Shown here: in pieces, positions 16,837 to 25,409 of the stretch
How positions within the stretch are numbered: the first letter of the stretch is position 1
Layout of the letters: each line of letters opens with the position of its first letter
Program-made: the position numbers and the translations under genes
Origin: Candidatus Accumulibacter sp. ACC003
GTDB taxonomy: Bacteria > Pseudomonadota > Gammaproteobacteria > Burkholderiales > Rhodocyclaceae
Length of the DNA stretch: 64,000 nucleotides
Reading direction: 5' to 3'
Assembly: GCF_907163085.1 (NCBI RefSeq)
Contig: NZ_CAJQTX010000005.1
Coordinates: forward strand, 372,001-436,000
Notes under the pieces: generated by a model
What the model was told of the DNA's origin: nothing
The model's database searches: none
Seen by the model: only the letters and a program-made list of their open reading frames with translations

Positions 16837-17172
16837 CGGGGCTGGCAACCGTTCGAACGCAGGTGGGAAAGTCGATGATTACTTAGCGGCGGAAGCTCGC
16901 GCCACTTCTGGCAATGCGGGATAAGATGCTCAGTTACTTGGGGTTTCAGACCCATACACAGGTTCTGTGGATAACTCTGTGGATGGAAGCCTTGGTAAGT
17001 GCCTCAAATGCCCTTGGTGCAAGGGCTTGCGAGCCATTGCCGTTAAATTGGGCGATTAGAACTCCTTTATAAATCAGCACTTTAAAATTACAGCGCTGAT
17101 TTACAAGGGACTTTTCCGGGGCTCTAAATTACTTCGGGGCTTCTGTGCACAAGTCAAGCGGTAAACGCAGAT
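16837..17172. other. priA upstream region with DnaA box and AT-rich inverted repeat
   Basis: TGTGGATAA at 16966-16974 is a perfect DnaA box on the minus strand, and TGTGGATGG at 16979-16987 is a near match 13 bp further on. An inverted repeat AAATCAGC...GCTGATTT lies at 17071-17102 in an AT-rich stretch and may terminate hemE or mark a promoter region. No coding sequence is supported in these 336 bp. Confidence 0.6.
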
Positions 17173-18249
17173 TCATCGACCCTGCAGGCGCAGAGTCCGG
17201 CTGTGCTGATGTACCGCATCGACCAGCGCCGTGACGTTATCCGGCGGCGTAAACTGCGAAATACCATGACCGAGGTTGAAGACGTGACCGGTCTGTTCTG
17301 GTCCGTAGCTGTCAAGCACTTTCCTGGCCTCGGCGGCGATCGTTTCAGGCGAAGCGAAGAGCACGGCCGGGTCAACATTTCCCTGCAGCGCAACGCGCCC
17401 GCCGACGCGCCGACGTGCTTCGCCGATGTCGATCGTCCAGTCCAGGCCGACCGCATCGCAACCGCTGTCGGCGATCGCTTCCAGCCACAGCCCACCGCCC
17501 TTGGTGAACACGATCGACGGCACGCGTTCGCCGTCTTTCTCCTTGATCAGCCCGGCCAGAACACGCCGCATATAGTGCAGCGAAAACTCCTCGTACGCCG
17601 CTGCCGCGAGCGAGCCGCCCCAGGAATCGAAGATCATTACCGCCTGCGCTCCGGATTCGATCTGCGCATTCAGGTAGGCGATGACGGCGTCAGCCGTCAC
17701 CGACAGGATATGATGCAGCAGGTCCGGCCGATCATAGAGCATGGTTTTGATGCGGCGGTAGTCGCTGCTCGAAGCGCCTTCGACCATGTAGCAGGCGAGC
17801 GTGTAGGGGCTCCCGGAAAAGCCGATCAGCGGCACCGAGTTGTTGAGCGCGCGTCGGATTTCGGCGACGGCGTCCATCACGTAGCGCAGATGATCCCAGG
17901 GGTCGGGTGCGCTGAGGTCGCGAATCGCCCACTCCTCGCGCAGCGGGCGCTCGAAGCGCGGCCCTTCGCCGTCGGTGAAGTAGAGCCCGAGACCCATCGC
18001 GTCGGGAACCGTAAGAATGTCCGAGAAGAGGATCGCCGCGTCGAGTTCGTAGCGGGCGAGCGGCTGCAGCGTCACCTCGCAGGCCAGGCCCGGGTTCTTG
18101 CACAACTGCATGAAGCTTCCCGCGCGCGCCCGCGTCTCGCGATACTCGGGCAGATAGCGCCCGGCCTGACGCATCAGCCAGACCGGCGTGTGTGCCGTCG
18201 GCTGCTTGAGCAGAGCGCGTAGAAAAGTGTCGTTGGATGGTCGGGTCAC
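17173..18249 (-). CDS. hemE: Uroporphyrinogen decarboxylase
   Basis: A 358-residue protein from GTG 18249 ([16 protein letters not shown]), with GGTGGAG seven bases upstream. It decarboxylates uroporphyrinogen III to coproporphyrinogen III in haem synthesis. Signatures are [16 protein letters not shown] (substrate Arg residues), the catalytic Asp in [46 protein letters not shown] and [10 protein letters not shown]. The long open frame running upstream to 19314 is an artefact: it overlaps trkH on the same strand in another frame. The gene lies downstream of trkH but is separated by 161 bp containing tandem repeats, so it may have its own promoter. Confidence 0.95.
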   Translation of the reverse strand: MTRPSNDTFLRALLKQPTAHTPVWLMRQAGRYLPEYRETRARAGSFMQLCKNPGLACEVTLQPLARYELDAAILFSDILTVPDAMGLGLYFTDGEGPRFERPLREEWAIRDLSAPDPWDHLRYVMDAVAEIRRALNNSVPLIGFSGSPYTLACYMVEGASSSDYRRIKTMLYDRPDLLHHILSVTADAVIAYLNAQIESGAQAVMIFDSWGGSLAAAAYEEFSLHYMRRVLAGLIKEKDGERVPSIVFTKGGGLWLEAIADSGCDAVGLDWTIDIGEARRRVGGRVALQGNVDPAVLFASPETIAAEARKVLDSYGPEQTGHVFNLGHGISQFTPPDNVTALVDAVHQHSRTLRLQGR

Positions 18250-18318
18250 GTCAAACTCCACCGGACTGGCAAACACGCCTGCCTCCAGACTTGAACCGAG
18301 GTTCGGACTCAGGCATGG

Positions 18319-18371
18319 AAACGGGCAAGAAAACGGGCAAGAAAACGAGCCGGGAAACGAGCAGGGAAACG
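18319..18371. repeat. 12-bp tandem repeats upstream of hemE
   Basis: Four contiguous 12-bp units: AAACGGGCAAGA twice (18319-18342), AAACGAGCCGGG (18343-18354), AAACGAGCAGGG (18355-18366), then a partial AAACG. They lie in the trkH-hemE spacer, 70 bp upstream of the hemE start. The first two copies are identical, a sign of recent slippage. They could vary in number between strains and affect hemE expression; the latter is inference. Confidence 0.85.
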
Positions 18372-18410
18372 CTCGCCAGGCGCCCTGGTCGCGATTATCC
18401 CCTTTCCCAG

Positions 18411-19865
18411 CTACTTCCGCCAGAAAGCCGGCGTCATGACCACCAGCAGGGTGAAGATTTCGAGGCGCCCGAGGAGCATGGCGAAGGTGCACACCCAGGT
18501 CTGGAAGTCGCTCAGGCCGGCATAGTTGCTCGCCGGGCCAACCTGCCCCAGGCCGGGCCCGGTATTGTTGATGCTGGCCACCACCGCCGAAAACGCGGTA
18601 ATGATCTCGAGCCCGGAGAAGGAAAGGACCAAGGTCATCACGACGATGCAGACCATGTACATGAAGCCGAAAGCGAGAACGGCAAAGAGGATGTTCGACG
18701 GCACGACGTCTCTGCCGACTTTCACCAAATGAACCGCGTTGGGGTGCATGGCGCGCGTCAGCTCGCGGTAGACCTGCTTGTAGAGGACGATCGCGCGAAT
18801 CATCTTGACGCCGCCGCCGGTCGATCCGGCGCTGGTCGCAAAGCTGCACAGGAAGAGCATCCACAGCGGCGCGAAAAACGGCCACAAGGCATAGTCGGTG
18901 GTCGCGAAACCGGTCGTCGTGGCGATCGAGATGACATTGAAGGCCGCATAGCGCAGCGCTTCGGGGAAATCGGGATAGACGTCGTGGTAGACCAGGAAGA
19001 CGGCGATGCCGACGACGCTGCCCAAGGTCACCAGCAGGAACCAGCCAGCCTCCGGATCGGCCAGGTAGGGCCGCAGCGATCGCCCCGACAGGACCACAAA
19101 ATGGGTCGCGAAGTTCATCCCGGCGAAGAGCATGAAGACGATCGCGACCGCTTCGATGGTCGGCGAGTCGAAGTAGGCAAAGCTCGCATCGTGGCTGGAA
19201 AAACCACCAAGTCCCATGGTCGCAAACATGTGCATGATCGCGTCCAGCCAGCTCATGCCGGCCCATTGGTACGCCAGGACGCACAAGATCGAAATCAGCG
19301 AATAGACGGTCCACAGCCCTTTCGCCGTTTCGGCGATGCGCGGCGTCATTTTGGTGTCCTTCATCGGCCCCGGGGTTTCGGCTTTGAACATTTGCCGACC
19401 ACCGATTCCCAACAAGGGCAGGATCGCCACGGCGAGGACGATCAGGCCCATGCCACCCAGCCAGACCAGCTGCGTGCGCCAGAAGTTGATCGACACCGGC
19501 AGGGTGTCAAGGCCCGTGACGACCGTTGCGCCGGTCGTCGTCAACCCGGAGACGGCTTCGAAGTAGCCGTCGGTAAAACTCAGACCCAGCTGCAGCACCA
19601 GGGGCAGGGCGGCGTAGACCGGCAAGACGGTCCACACCAGCGCGACCATCAGAAAACCATCACGAATGGTCAGGTCGCGAGTTTCTCTGCGGGTCACGTA
19701 CCACAAACCCAGACCGGTACCGACGGTAAGCAGAATCGCTTCGTCAAAGGCGCCGAATGCGCCATCGTCAAGAAACCAGGAAACGCCCAGGGGAACCAGC
19801 ATGGTCAGTCCGAACATCAGGATCACCAGCGACAGAGCCCGGACTACGGGGTAGTAAGTCTTCAA
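18411..19865 (-). CDS. trkH: Potassium uptake protein TrkH family
   Basis: A 484-residue inner-membrane protein made of four M1-P-M2 repeats. The pore selectivity loops are visible: [12 protein letters not shown] (about residue 106), [22 protein letters not shown] and [14 protein letters not shown], each with the key Gly. [23 protein letters not shown] is the conserved regulatory region before the third/fourth repeats. It forms the K+ channel gated by TrkA, whose gene lies 9 bp upstream in the same operon. Length matches the family (483 in E. coli). Confidence 0.95.
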   Translation of the reverse strand: MKTYYPVVRALSLVILMFGLTMLVPLGVSWFLDDGAFGAFDEAILLTVGTGLGLWYVTRRETRDLTIRDGFLMVALVWTVLPVYAALPLVLQLGLSFTDGYFEAVSGLTTTGATVVTGLDTLPVSINFWRTQLVWLGGMGLIVLAVAILPLLGIGGRQMFKAETPGPMKDTKMTPRIAETAKGLWTVYSLISILCVLAYQWAGMSWLDAIMHMFATMGLGGFSSHDASFAYFDSPTIEAVAIVFMLFAGMNFATHFVVLSGRSLRPYLADPEAGWFLLVTLGSVVGIAVFLVYHDVYPDFPEALRYAAFNVISIATTTGFATTDYALWPFFAPLWMLFLCSFATSAGSTGGGVKMIRAIVLYKQVYRELTRAMHPNAVHLVKVGRDVVPSNILFAVLAFGFMYMVCIVVMTLVLSFSGLEIITAFSAVVASINNTGPGLGQVGPASNYAGLSDFQTWVCTFAMLLGRLEIFTLLVVMTPAFWRK

Positions 19866-19874
19866 GCGGCGATC

Positions 19875-21305
19875 TCAGAAGAAGTGGAAACCGACCTCAA
19901 ACAACTTCTCGACCTGCTTGACGACTTTCTTGTCGATGCAGAAGACGACCACGTGATCGCCGGTTTCTATGACTACATCCTTGTGGGCAATCAACACTCG
20001 ACCAACCTGTTTCTTGGCTCCGAGGCGAAAGAAGTTCAGATCTTCGGTCTCGCCGAGATCACGAACGACGGCGGCGATGAACGCGCCGTGAATCACCGGT
20101 AGTTCGCCAATGCGTCGGCCGACGACGCGTGAATTCTTCTTGTCGCCGTGCGCGACGATCTCGAGCGCTTCGGCGGCGCCACGCCGCAAACTGTGCACCT
20201 GCGCCACGTCACCATGCCGAACGTAGGTCAACAGCGTGCCAATCGATACTTGCGCCGGTGAAATCGCGATGTCAATCGGCCCACCCTGGACCAGTTCGGC
20301 ATAGGCCCGGCGGTTGATCAGCGCCACCACCCGCGCACAGCCCATGCGCTTGGCCAGCGAGGCTCCCATGATATTGTCTTCATCGTCGTTGCTCAGCGCG
20401 AGGAACAGTTCCATCTCGTCGATCGCTTCTTGCTGCAACAACTCCTCATCGGTCGCATCACCATTGAGCACCAGCGCCGACTTCAACGACGAAGCGACGA
20501 ATTCGGCGCGTCGCCGGTCGATCTCGACGAGCTTGACCTCGCACTTTCCTTCCAGCGCTTGCGCAACGCGCAGGCCAATGTTGCCGCCGCCAGCGATCAT
20601 CACCCGCCGTACCGGCTCCATCGAGCGACGCAGCTCGCGCATCACGGTACGAATGTGTTCTTCGGCCGCCAGCACGAAGACCTCGTCGCCATCGGCGACG
20701 ATGGTCTCGCCGGTCGGCGCGATAGCGCCGCCGCTACGATAGATTGCGGCGATCCGTCCGTCGATTTCCGGCGGCAGATGATTGCGCATTTCCTTGATCG
20801 GGCTGCCCACCAGCAGGCCACCGGCGTACGCCCGCAGGCCGACCAGTACCAGCCGTCCGCCAGCAAAACTGAGGACCTGCAGCGCTTCCGGGAAGCCGAC
20901 CAGGCGGGTGATGTACTCGGTAATGACCTGCTCCGGGCAAAGCGCATAGTCAACCGCGAAATTCTCGGGCGCCAACAGCTGTTCGCTCTCGAGAAAGTCC
21001 CGCGCTCGTAACCTGGCGATACGCGCCGGAACATTGAAGACGCTGTGTGCCACCTTGCAGGCCACCAGATTGGTCTCATCGCTCTGGGTCACGGCAATCA
21101 GCAGGTCGGCATCCTGCAAGCCAGCCTGCGCCAGAACCGATGGATGCGACCCGTTGCCGGCAACCGTCCGCAAATCGAGGCGGTCCTGCAGGAACGCCAG
21201 ACGCTCGTGGTCACTATCGACAATGGTGATGTCGTTATTCTCGGAGACGAGACTTTCCGCAACACTCGCGCCAACCTGGCCGGCGCCGAGAATGACGATC
21301 CTCAT
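19875..21305 (-). CDS. trkA: Trk system potassium uptake protein TrkA
   Basis: A 476-residue cytosolic RCK protein from ATG 21305 (MRIVILGAGQVGASVAESL). Two NAD-binding Rossmann halves have glycine motifs: residues 6-11 (GAGQVG) and MIAGGGNIGLRVAQ near 234. Each is followed by a TrkA-C regulatory domain (PIKEMRNHLPPEIDGRIAAI; RIGELPVIHGAFIAAVVRD). It gates TrkH in response to nucleotides. The order ntrY-ntrX-trkA-trkH is conserved across betaproteobacteria. The gap to ntrX is 36 bp and to trkH 9 bp, so one transcription unit is likely. Confidence 0.95.
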   Translation of the reverse strand: MRIVILGAGQVGASVAESLVSENNDITIVDSDHERLAFLQDRLDLRTVAGNGSHPSVLAQAGLQDADLLIAVTQSDETNLVACKVAHSVFNVPARIARLRARDFLESEQLLAPENFAVDYALCPEQVITEYITRLVGFPEALQVLSFAGGRLVLVGLRAYAGGLLVGSPIKEMRNHLPPEIDGRIAAIYRSGGAIAPTGETIVADGDEVFVLAAEEHIRTVMRELRRSMEPVRRVMIAGGGNIGLRVAQALEGKCEVKLVEIDRRRAEFVASSLKSALVLNGDATDEELLQQEAIDEMELFLALSNDDEDNIMGASLAKRMGCARVVALINRRAYAELVQGGPIDIAISPAQVSIGTLLTYVRHGDVAQVHSLRRGAAEALEIVAHGDKKNSRVVGRRIGELPVIHGAFIAAVVRDLGETEDLNFFRLGAKKQVGRVLIAHKDVVIETGDHVVVFCIDKKVVKQVEKLFEVGFHFF

Positions 21306-21341
21306 TTTTCCTGATTCCCCTGACAAGCCGGCGGCGAGAGA

Positions 21342-22598
21342 TCACTCGCGCTCGTCACCGCGCCGGCCGATGTTGAGGCCAAGCTGCCTCAACTTCCGAT
21401 AAAGGTGCGTCCGTTCGAGGCCCGTCTTCTCGGCCAAGCGCGTCATGTTACCCCGTTCACCAGCCAGGTGATATTCAAAATACATCCGCTCGAAAGCTTC
21501 ACGGGCCTCGCGCAGCGGTTGATCCAGGAAGAGCGCCGGCAGTGGCGCGGCGCCGCCGCCCGATTCGCTTTGCAGGACGCGCTCAACATCCTCGGCGGCA
21601 ATCTCTTCGTCGAGCGCCGACAGCGCCAGATTCTTGACGGTGGCCAGCAATTCGCCCCAGTCACCCTGCCAGCGGTGCAGGCGCAGAGCATTGCGGGCGC
21701 CACTGGAAAAATGTCGCAAGGGCACTTCGCCACGCTCGGCGAGGTGGGCGAGCAGCAAGGCGGCGATCTCGGGTACGTCGTCACCATGCCCGGAGAGCTG
21801 CGGCAAGGCCACCCAGATTTCACCAAGGCGACTGACCAGCACGGCATCCCAGCCGGCTTCGACGAGAGCCGGCAGCGAGCGGCTGGAGGCAGCGACCATT
21901 TGCAGATTGTGACGTTCGAGGCGTTCGAGCGCATAGACCAGATTCATTTGCTGCAGTTTGCCGAGCTGCGCCAGGTCAGCGACAAAGACAATGCCCCCGC
22001 TGGCGTTGTGCAGCATCTCTTGCGTTAGCGGCGTAGTGGCGGCCGAGAGATCGAGCCAGGGCGTACGGTGCGTTTGCAGCGTGCGTGCGCAGATCTCGGC
22101 GATGCTACCCGAACCGCTCTTGAGCAACAGCACCGAGGTCTTCGCCGCCGCCTGCTCGAGACGTCTCTTGAGGTCTTTGAGCAGCGGCGAACGTGCGAAG
22201 GCGTCGAGTGTCAACGGCTTCTTGTCGAGCACCGTCTCGTGTTTCAGCGCCTTCTTGACGGTCGCCAAGAGTTTCTGCAGGGCAATCGGCTTCTCGAGAA
22301 AATCGGTCGCACCGATGCGCGTCGCTTCAACCGCCGAATCGATCGTTCCGTGGCCGGACATCATCACCACCGGCATCGTCAGGAGGCCGCCCGATGACCA
22401 TTCCTTCAGCAGCGAGATGCCATCAGTATCGGGCATCCAGATATCCAGGAGGACCAGATCGGGCCTGATCTCGGCGCGAACCTTGCGTGCCGCGGCGGCG
22501 TTCTCGGCCAAACGCACCGAGTGACCTTCGTCTGCAAGAATCTCTGAGAGCAGCTCGCGGATGCCCATTTCGTCATCGACGATCAATATTTGCGCCAT
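21342..22598 (-). CDS. NtrX-like response regulator with degenerate AAA+ domain
   Basis: A 418-residue protein. The receiver domain is complete (LIVDDEMGIRELL; phospho-Asp in LVLLDIWMPDTDG; MMSGHGT; LEKPIAL). The middle domain aligns with sigma-54 activator AAA+ modules, but the Walker A Lys is absent (LLLKSGSGSIAEICARTL in place of GExGxGKE) and no GAFTGA sigma-54 contact loop is present. The arginine-finger region survives as LVSRLGEIWVALPQLSG. The C-terminal Fis-type HTH is good (GNMTRLAEKTGLERTHLYRKL). It should bind DNA under phosphorylation control but not hydrolyse ATP or activate sigma-54. The kinase gene lies 1 bp upstream. Confidence 0.85.
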   Translation of the reverse strand: MAQILIVDDEMGIRELLSEILADEGHSVRLAENAAAARKVRAEIRPDLVLLDIWMPDTDGISLLKEWSSGGLLTMPVVMMSGHGTIDSAVEATRIGATDFLEKPIALQKLLATVKKALKHETVLDKKPLTLDAFARSPLLKDLKRRLEQAAAKTSVLLLKSGSGSIAEICARTLQTHRTPWLDLSAATTPLTQEMLHNASGGIVFVADLAQLGKLQQMNLVYALERLERHNLQMVAASSRSLPALVEAGWDAVLVSRLGEIWVALPQLSGHGDDVPEIAALLLAHLAERGEVPLRHFSSGARNALRLHRWQGDWGELLATVKNLALSALDEEIAAEDVERVLQSESGGGAAPLPALFLDQPLREAREAFERMYFEYHLAGERGNMTRLAEKTGLERTHLYRKLRQLGLNIGRRGDERE

Positions 22599-22599
22599 G

Positions 22600-24756
22600 T
22601 CAGGCCTCTGTGGGAAGTTGGCTCAAGCGATTTCCCCGAGTCGGTAAGGAAGCCAGCGGCAGGATAATGCTGACGACGCCGCCGACCGGTTGACGGTTGT
22701 TGATCTGGATGCGGCCCAAATGTTCATCAACGATCTTCTTGACGATCGCCAGGCCTAAGCCGGTGCCACGCGCCTTGGTCGTCACGTAGGGTTCGAGGAC
22801 ACGCGCCATGGTCTCGGGCGGAAAGCCCGGGCCCAGATCGGAGACCTGCAATTCGGCCATGTTCTCGCTGCGCCGCGTGCTGATGGTAATGCTTGGCGAG
22901 TCGACCGCTTCCTGCGCCTCCTCGGCGTTGCGCAACAGGTTGTGGATGATTTGCCGGAGCTGCGTCGCGTCGCCCCAGACCGGCGGCAGCTGCGCCGCCA
23001 GCGCCAGCTCAATGCTCGCCCGTGAGGTCTCGTAGAGACCGAGAACTTCGCTGATCAGCGCGTTCAGATCGACGGCAGCCAGCTCAGGTGCCGGCAGGCG
23101 CGCGTAATCGCTGAAATCGTTGACCATCCGCTTCATGGCCTCGACCTGGGTGATGATCGTTTGCGTCGAGCGACTGAGCATCGCCGCGTCGTTGCCGCTG
23201 AGCCGGTCGGCAAGTTTCATCTGCAGTCGCTCGGCCGAGAGCTGGATCGGGGTCAGCGGATTCTTGATCTCGTGCGCCAGTCGCCTGGCCACTTCACCCC
23301 AGGCGGCGCTGCGCTGAGCCGCTATCAGCCGGGTCACGTCGTCAAAAACGACGACGTAGCCACCGTGCGATTCGCTCGGCAACTGCGTGCCACGCAGCAG
23401 TAGGATTTTCGGCAGTCCGCCAACATGACCAAGCTCGATCTGTTCCTGCCATTCGCTGCTTTCCTCATTTTCGGCGAAGGCGCCACGAATCGCCTCACCA
23501 AGCACCTGCTGACGCGGCCAGTCTTCCGGGGCCTCACCGAGCAGGCCGCTGAAATCATCACTAAGGATCGTCAGCGCACCTTCGTTCACCGTCCGCAGCA
23601 CGAAGCGTCGATCGAAAACCAATACCCCGGCCGACAGGTTGGCGAGAATCGATTCCAGGTAAGCGCGGGCTGCTTCAAGTTCGGCACGCTGCCGCTCGTT
23701 GTCGCGCCGCGCTTCGTCAAGCTGGCTGGTCATCTGCTTGAACGAGCGTGTCAGCACACCGAGTTCGTCACGGCTGTGCACTTCCTGGCGAGGCGTGTAA
23801 TCGCCGGCGGTGACCGCCTGCGTGCCTTCGGCGAGGATCGACAGCGGTGCCGACAGGCGACGGGCGAGGACGAACGCCAGCGCGATGGCCGTGAACAGCG
23901 CCAGCAAGACGGTCAGCGTCAGCGTCATCGCGTAGATACGGGTCAGTCCTTCGCGACCCAGCGACAGCTCCTGATAGTCGGCATAGACCGACTGCACGCT
24001 GTCGGCATTGAGCGCCAGGGCGGCCGGGACCGGGTCGGTCAGCTGCAGGATGCGCGTCTCGACGCCGAGGCCGGGCGGCGTGACGGCAACCAGAACGCGC
24101 AGGTTCAAGTCCTTTTCGCCATGGCTTTCGAGTACCGCGTAGCGGCGCTCGCTGAGCGCCCTGCGCAACTGTTCGGCGCTCGGCTGCAAAGGCAGCAGCG
24201 TCGCCAGCTCGCCGGTCGCCGTCGCCAGTAGTTCGCCAGTGGTCGAAAACAAAGCGGCGGATTGCACGCCGCTTTGCTCACGCAGCCGATTGAGATCGAG
24301 TCGACGCTGCGTTTCCGAGCGCTCGCCAAGTTCCTGCCCCATCGTCTGTCCCTTGGCTGCGAGGTCCGCCAGCAACGAATCGAGCGCGCTGCGACCGAGA
24401 TTCAAACCCGCTTCCAGCGCTTTCTCGACGCGAACGTCAAACCAGGTTTCGATACTCTTGGTGACGAACTGCACGGAAACCGCGTAGATCAGAACGCCCG
24501 GTACGACGGCCATCAGACCGAACATCAACATCAGCCGCAACTTGAGTCGGGAACCAAAGACCTTGGCCCGGTGTTCGCGCCAGAGAACGCGCAATTGCCA
24601 GGCGATCAGGGCCAGGAGCGACAGCGCGACGATCGCGTTCAGCCCCAGAAGCCAGGCGTAGTTACTGGCAAAAAGCGCGGTATTGGCGCTCGCCGAGGCC
24701 AACAGAAAGAGCAGGATGCCACCAAACGAGACGGCGGCGACGATCAGACCTTTCAC
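22600..24756 (-). CDS. NtrY-like membrane sensor histidine kinase
   Basis: A 718-residue protein. There are two N-terminal TM helices (IVAAVSFGGILLFLLASAS; NAIVALSLLALIAWQL), another near 85-105, a periplasmic/CACHE-like segment, and a TM near 278-298 (LTLTVLLALFTAIALAFVLA). HAMP follows (RRLSAPLSILAEGTQAVTAG), then a coiled coil, PAS (VLVFDRRFVLRTVNEGALTIL), HisKA (EVARRLAHEIKNPLTPIQLSAERL) and HATPase (LLRNAEEAQEA; DLGPGFPPETMARVLEPYVTTK; GTGLGLAIVKKIVDEH). NtrY kinases act on NtrX in nitrogen/redox and envelope responses. Its start overlaps the DUF4390 gene stop by 4 bp. Confidence 0.9.
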   Translation of the reverse strand: MKGLIVAAVSFGGILLFLLASASANTALFASNYAWLLGLNAIVALSLLALIAWQLRVLWREHRAKVFGSRLKLRLMLMFGLMAVVPGVLIYAVSVQFVTKSIETWFDVRVEKALEAGLNLGRSALDSLLADLAAKGQTMGQELGERSETQRRLDLNRLREQSGVQSAALFSTTGELLATATGELATLLPLQPSAEQLRRALSERRYAVLESHGEKDLNLRVLVAVTPPGLGVETRILQLTDPVPAALALNADSVQSVYADYQELSLGREGLTRIYAMTLTLTVLLALFTAIALAFVLARRLSAPLSILAEGTQAVTAGDYTPRQEVHSRDELGVLTRSFKQMTSQLDEARRDNERQRAELEAARAYLESILANLSAGVLVFDRRFVLRTVNEGALTILSDDFSGLLGEAPEDWPRQQVLGEAIRGAFAENEESSEWQEQIELGHVGGLPKILLLRGTQLPSESHGGYVVVFDDVTRLIAAQRSAAWGEVARRLAHEIKNPLTPIQLSAERLQMKLADRLSGNDAAMLSRSTQTIITQVEAMKRMVNDFSDYARLPAPELAAVDLNALISEVLGLYETSRASIELALAAQLPPVWGDATQLRQIIHNLLRNAEEAQEAVDSPSITISTRRSENMAELQVSDLGPGFPPETMARVLEPYVTTKARGTGLGLAIVKKIVDEHLGRIQINNRQPVGGVVSIILPLASLPTRGNRLSQLPTEA

Positions 24757-25409
24757 TTGCCTTCGCCCGTACTGACCAGCCCGGGTGCGACCACCGGCGG
24801 CGGCACCGGCACGACCTGCGTACCGGTGCCGCCGGACTGGGCAGACTCACTTGGCGTAAAAGTCCAGCGCGCCCATTCCGAAACCAGGTTCCAGTCCCGG
24901 TTGGCCAAGGCGTTGACCTGAAAGGTCTTCGGCATTTGTGTCAGGTCAAGGCGCATGCGGACGGCCGCGAGGTAGGTGTGATCGCCCTGTACCGTGCCCT
25001 TGTCGATCACCAGCCAGTTGCGCAGGCGCGACAAGATGCGCAACGCATCCTCAAGCGAGGAAAAGCTCTGGTGCAGGGTTCCGGTCGACAGGCGATACTG
25101 CCGCGTCAAAGCGTGATAGGAAAGCTGCACCGACTGGCTACGACTGGCCAGCTGTTCGTCGAGCCAGTACCAGCGCGAACGCGTCAGTTCGAAATCGACG
25201 ACGAAGTACAGCGCGACACCCTTGGAGACGGCGTCTTCGAGTCGCGCGTTGAGGTTGAGATTGAAGTCCGCCGACAAAACATAGCCATCTTCGCTGGCCG
25301 ACAGGATCGGGTTACGAGCCGCAATGTCGCCAGCCTGCGCGCCAGGTGCGGCAAACAGCAGCAGCAAGGCAAAGAACAGCGAGCTAAGCAGCTTTCTGCA
25401 ACAGGGCAT
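24753..25409 (-). CDS. Exported DUF4390 protein
   Basis: A 218-residue protein with a signal peptide ([18 protein letters not shown], cleavage near residue 26). The DUF4390 core (SADFNLNLNARLEDAVSKGV; ALYFVVDFELTRSRWYW; YHALTRQYRLSTGTLHQSF) matches the family always found between rsmB and ntrY in betaproteobacteria. A Pro/Val-rich tail follows. It overlaps rsmB by 26 bp and ntrY by 4 bp, so translation is probably coupled and it may supply a periplasmic input to the NtrY sensor. That role is inference from position; the biochemical function is unknown. Confidence 0.85.
   Translation of the reverse strand: MPCCRKLLSSLFFALLLLFAAPGAQAGDIAARNPILSASEDGYVLSADFNLNLNARLEDAVSKGVALYFVVDFELTRSRWYWLDEQLASRSQSVQLSYHALTRQYRLSTGTLHQSFSSLEDALRILSRLRNWLVIDKGTVQGDHTYLAAVRMRLDLTQMPKTFQVNALANRDWNLVSEWARWTFTPSESAQSGGTGTQVVPVPPPVVAPGLVSTGEGK

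Noticed and set aside
17071-17102. Rho-independent terminator for hemE
   Set aside because: The 8-bp stem is AT-rich, the loop is 16 bases and no T-run follows on the hemE strand, so it is listed only as an inverted repeat.
18319-18371. Possible CRISPR array
   Set aside because: Units are 12 bp and directly adjacent with no spacers, and no cas genes are present. It is a simple tandem repeat.
17173-19314. A 713-codon frame fusing hemE to upstream sequence
   Set aside because: The upstream half overlaps trkH in another frame on the same strand and is Cys/Arg-rich. HemE family residues begin at the GTG at 18249, which has a good ribosome-binding site.
18237-20102. A 621-codon open frame on the plus strand
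   Set aside because: It is antisense to trkH and trkA, which have full conserved motifs. Its product is Asp/His/Gln/Arg-rich low-complexity sequence typical of antisense frames in GC-rich DNA.
21342-22598. Calling the NtrX-like gene a pseudogene
   Set aside because: The frame is intact, both end domains are conserved and the operon context is kept. Only the AAA+ catalytic motifs are lost.
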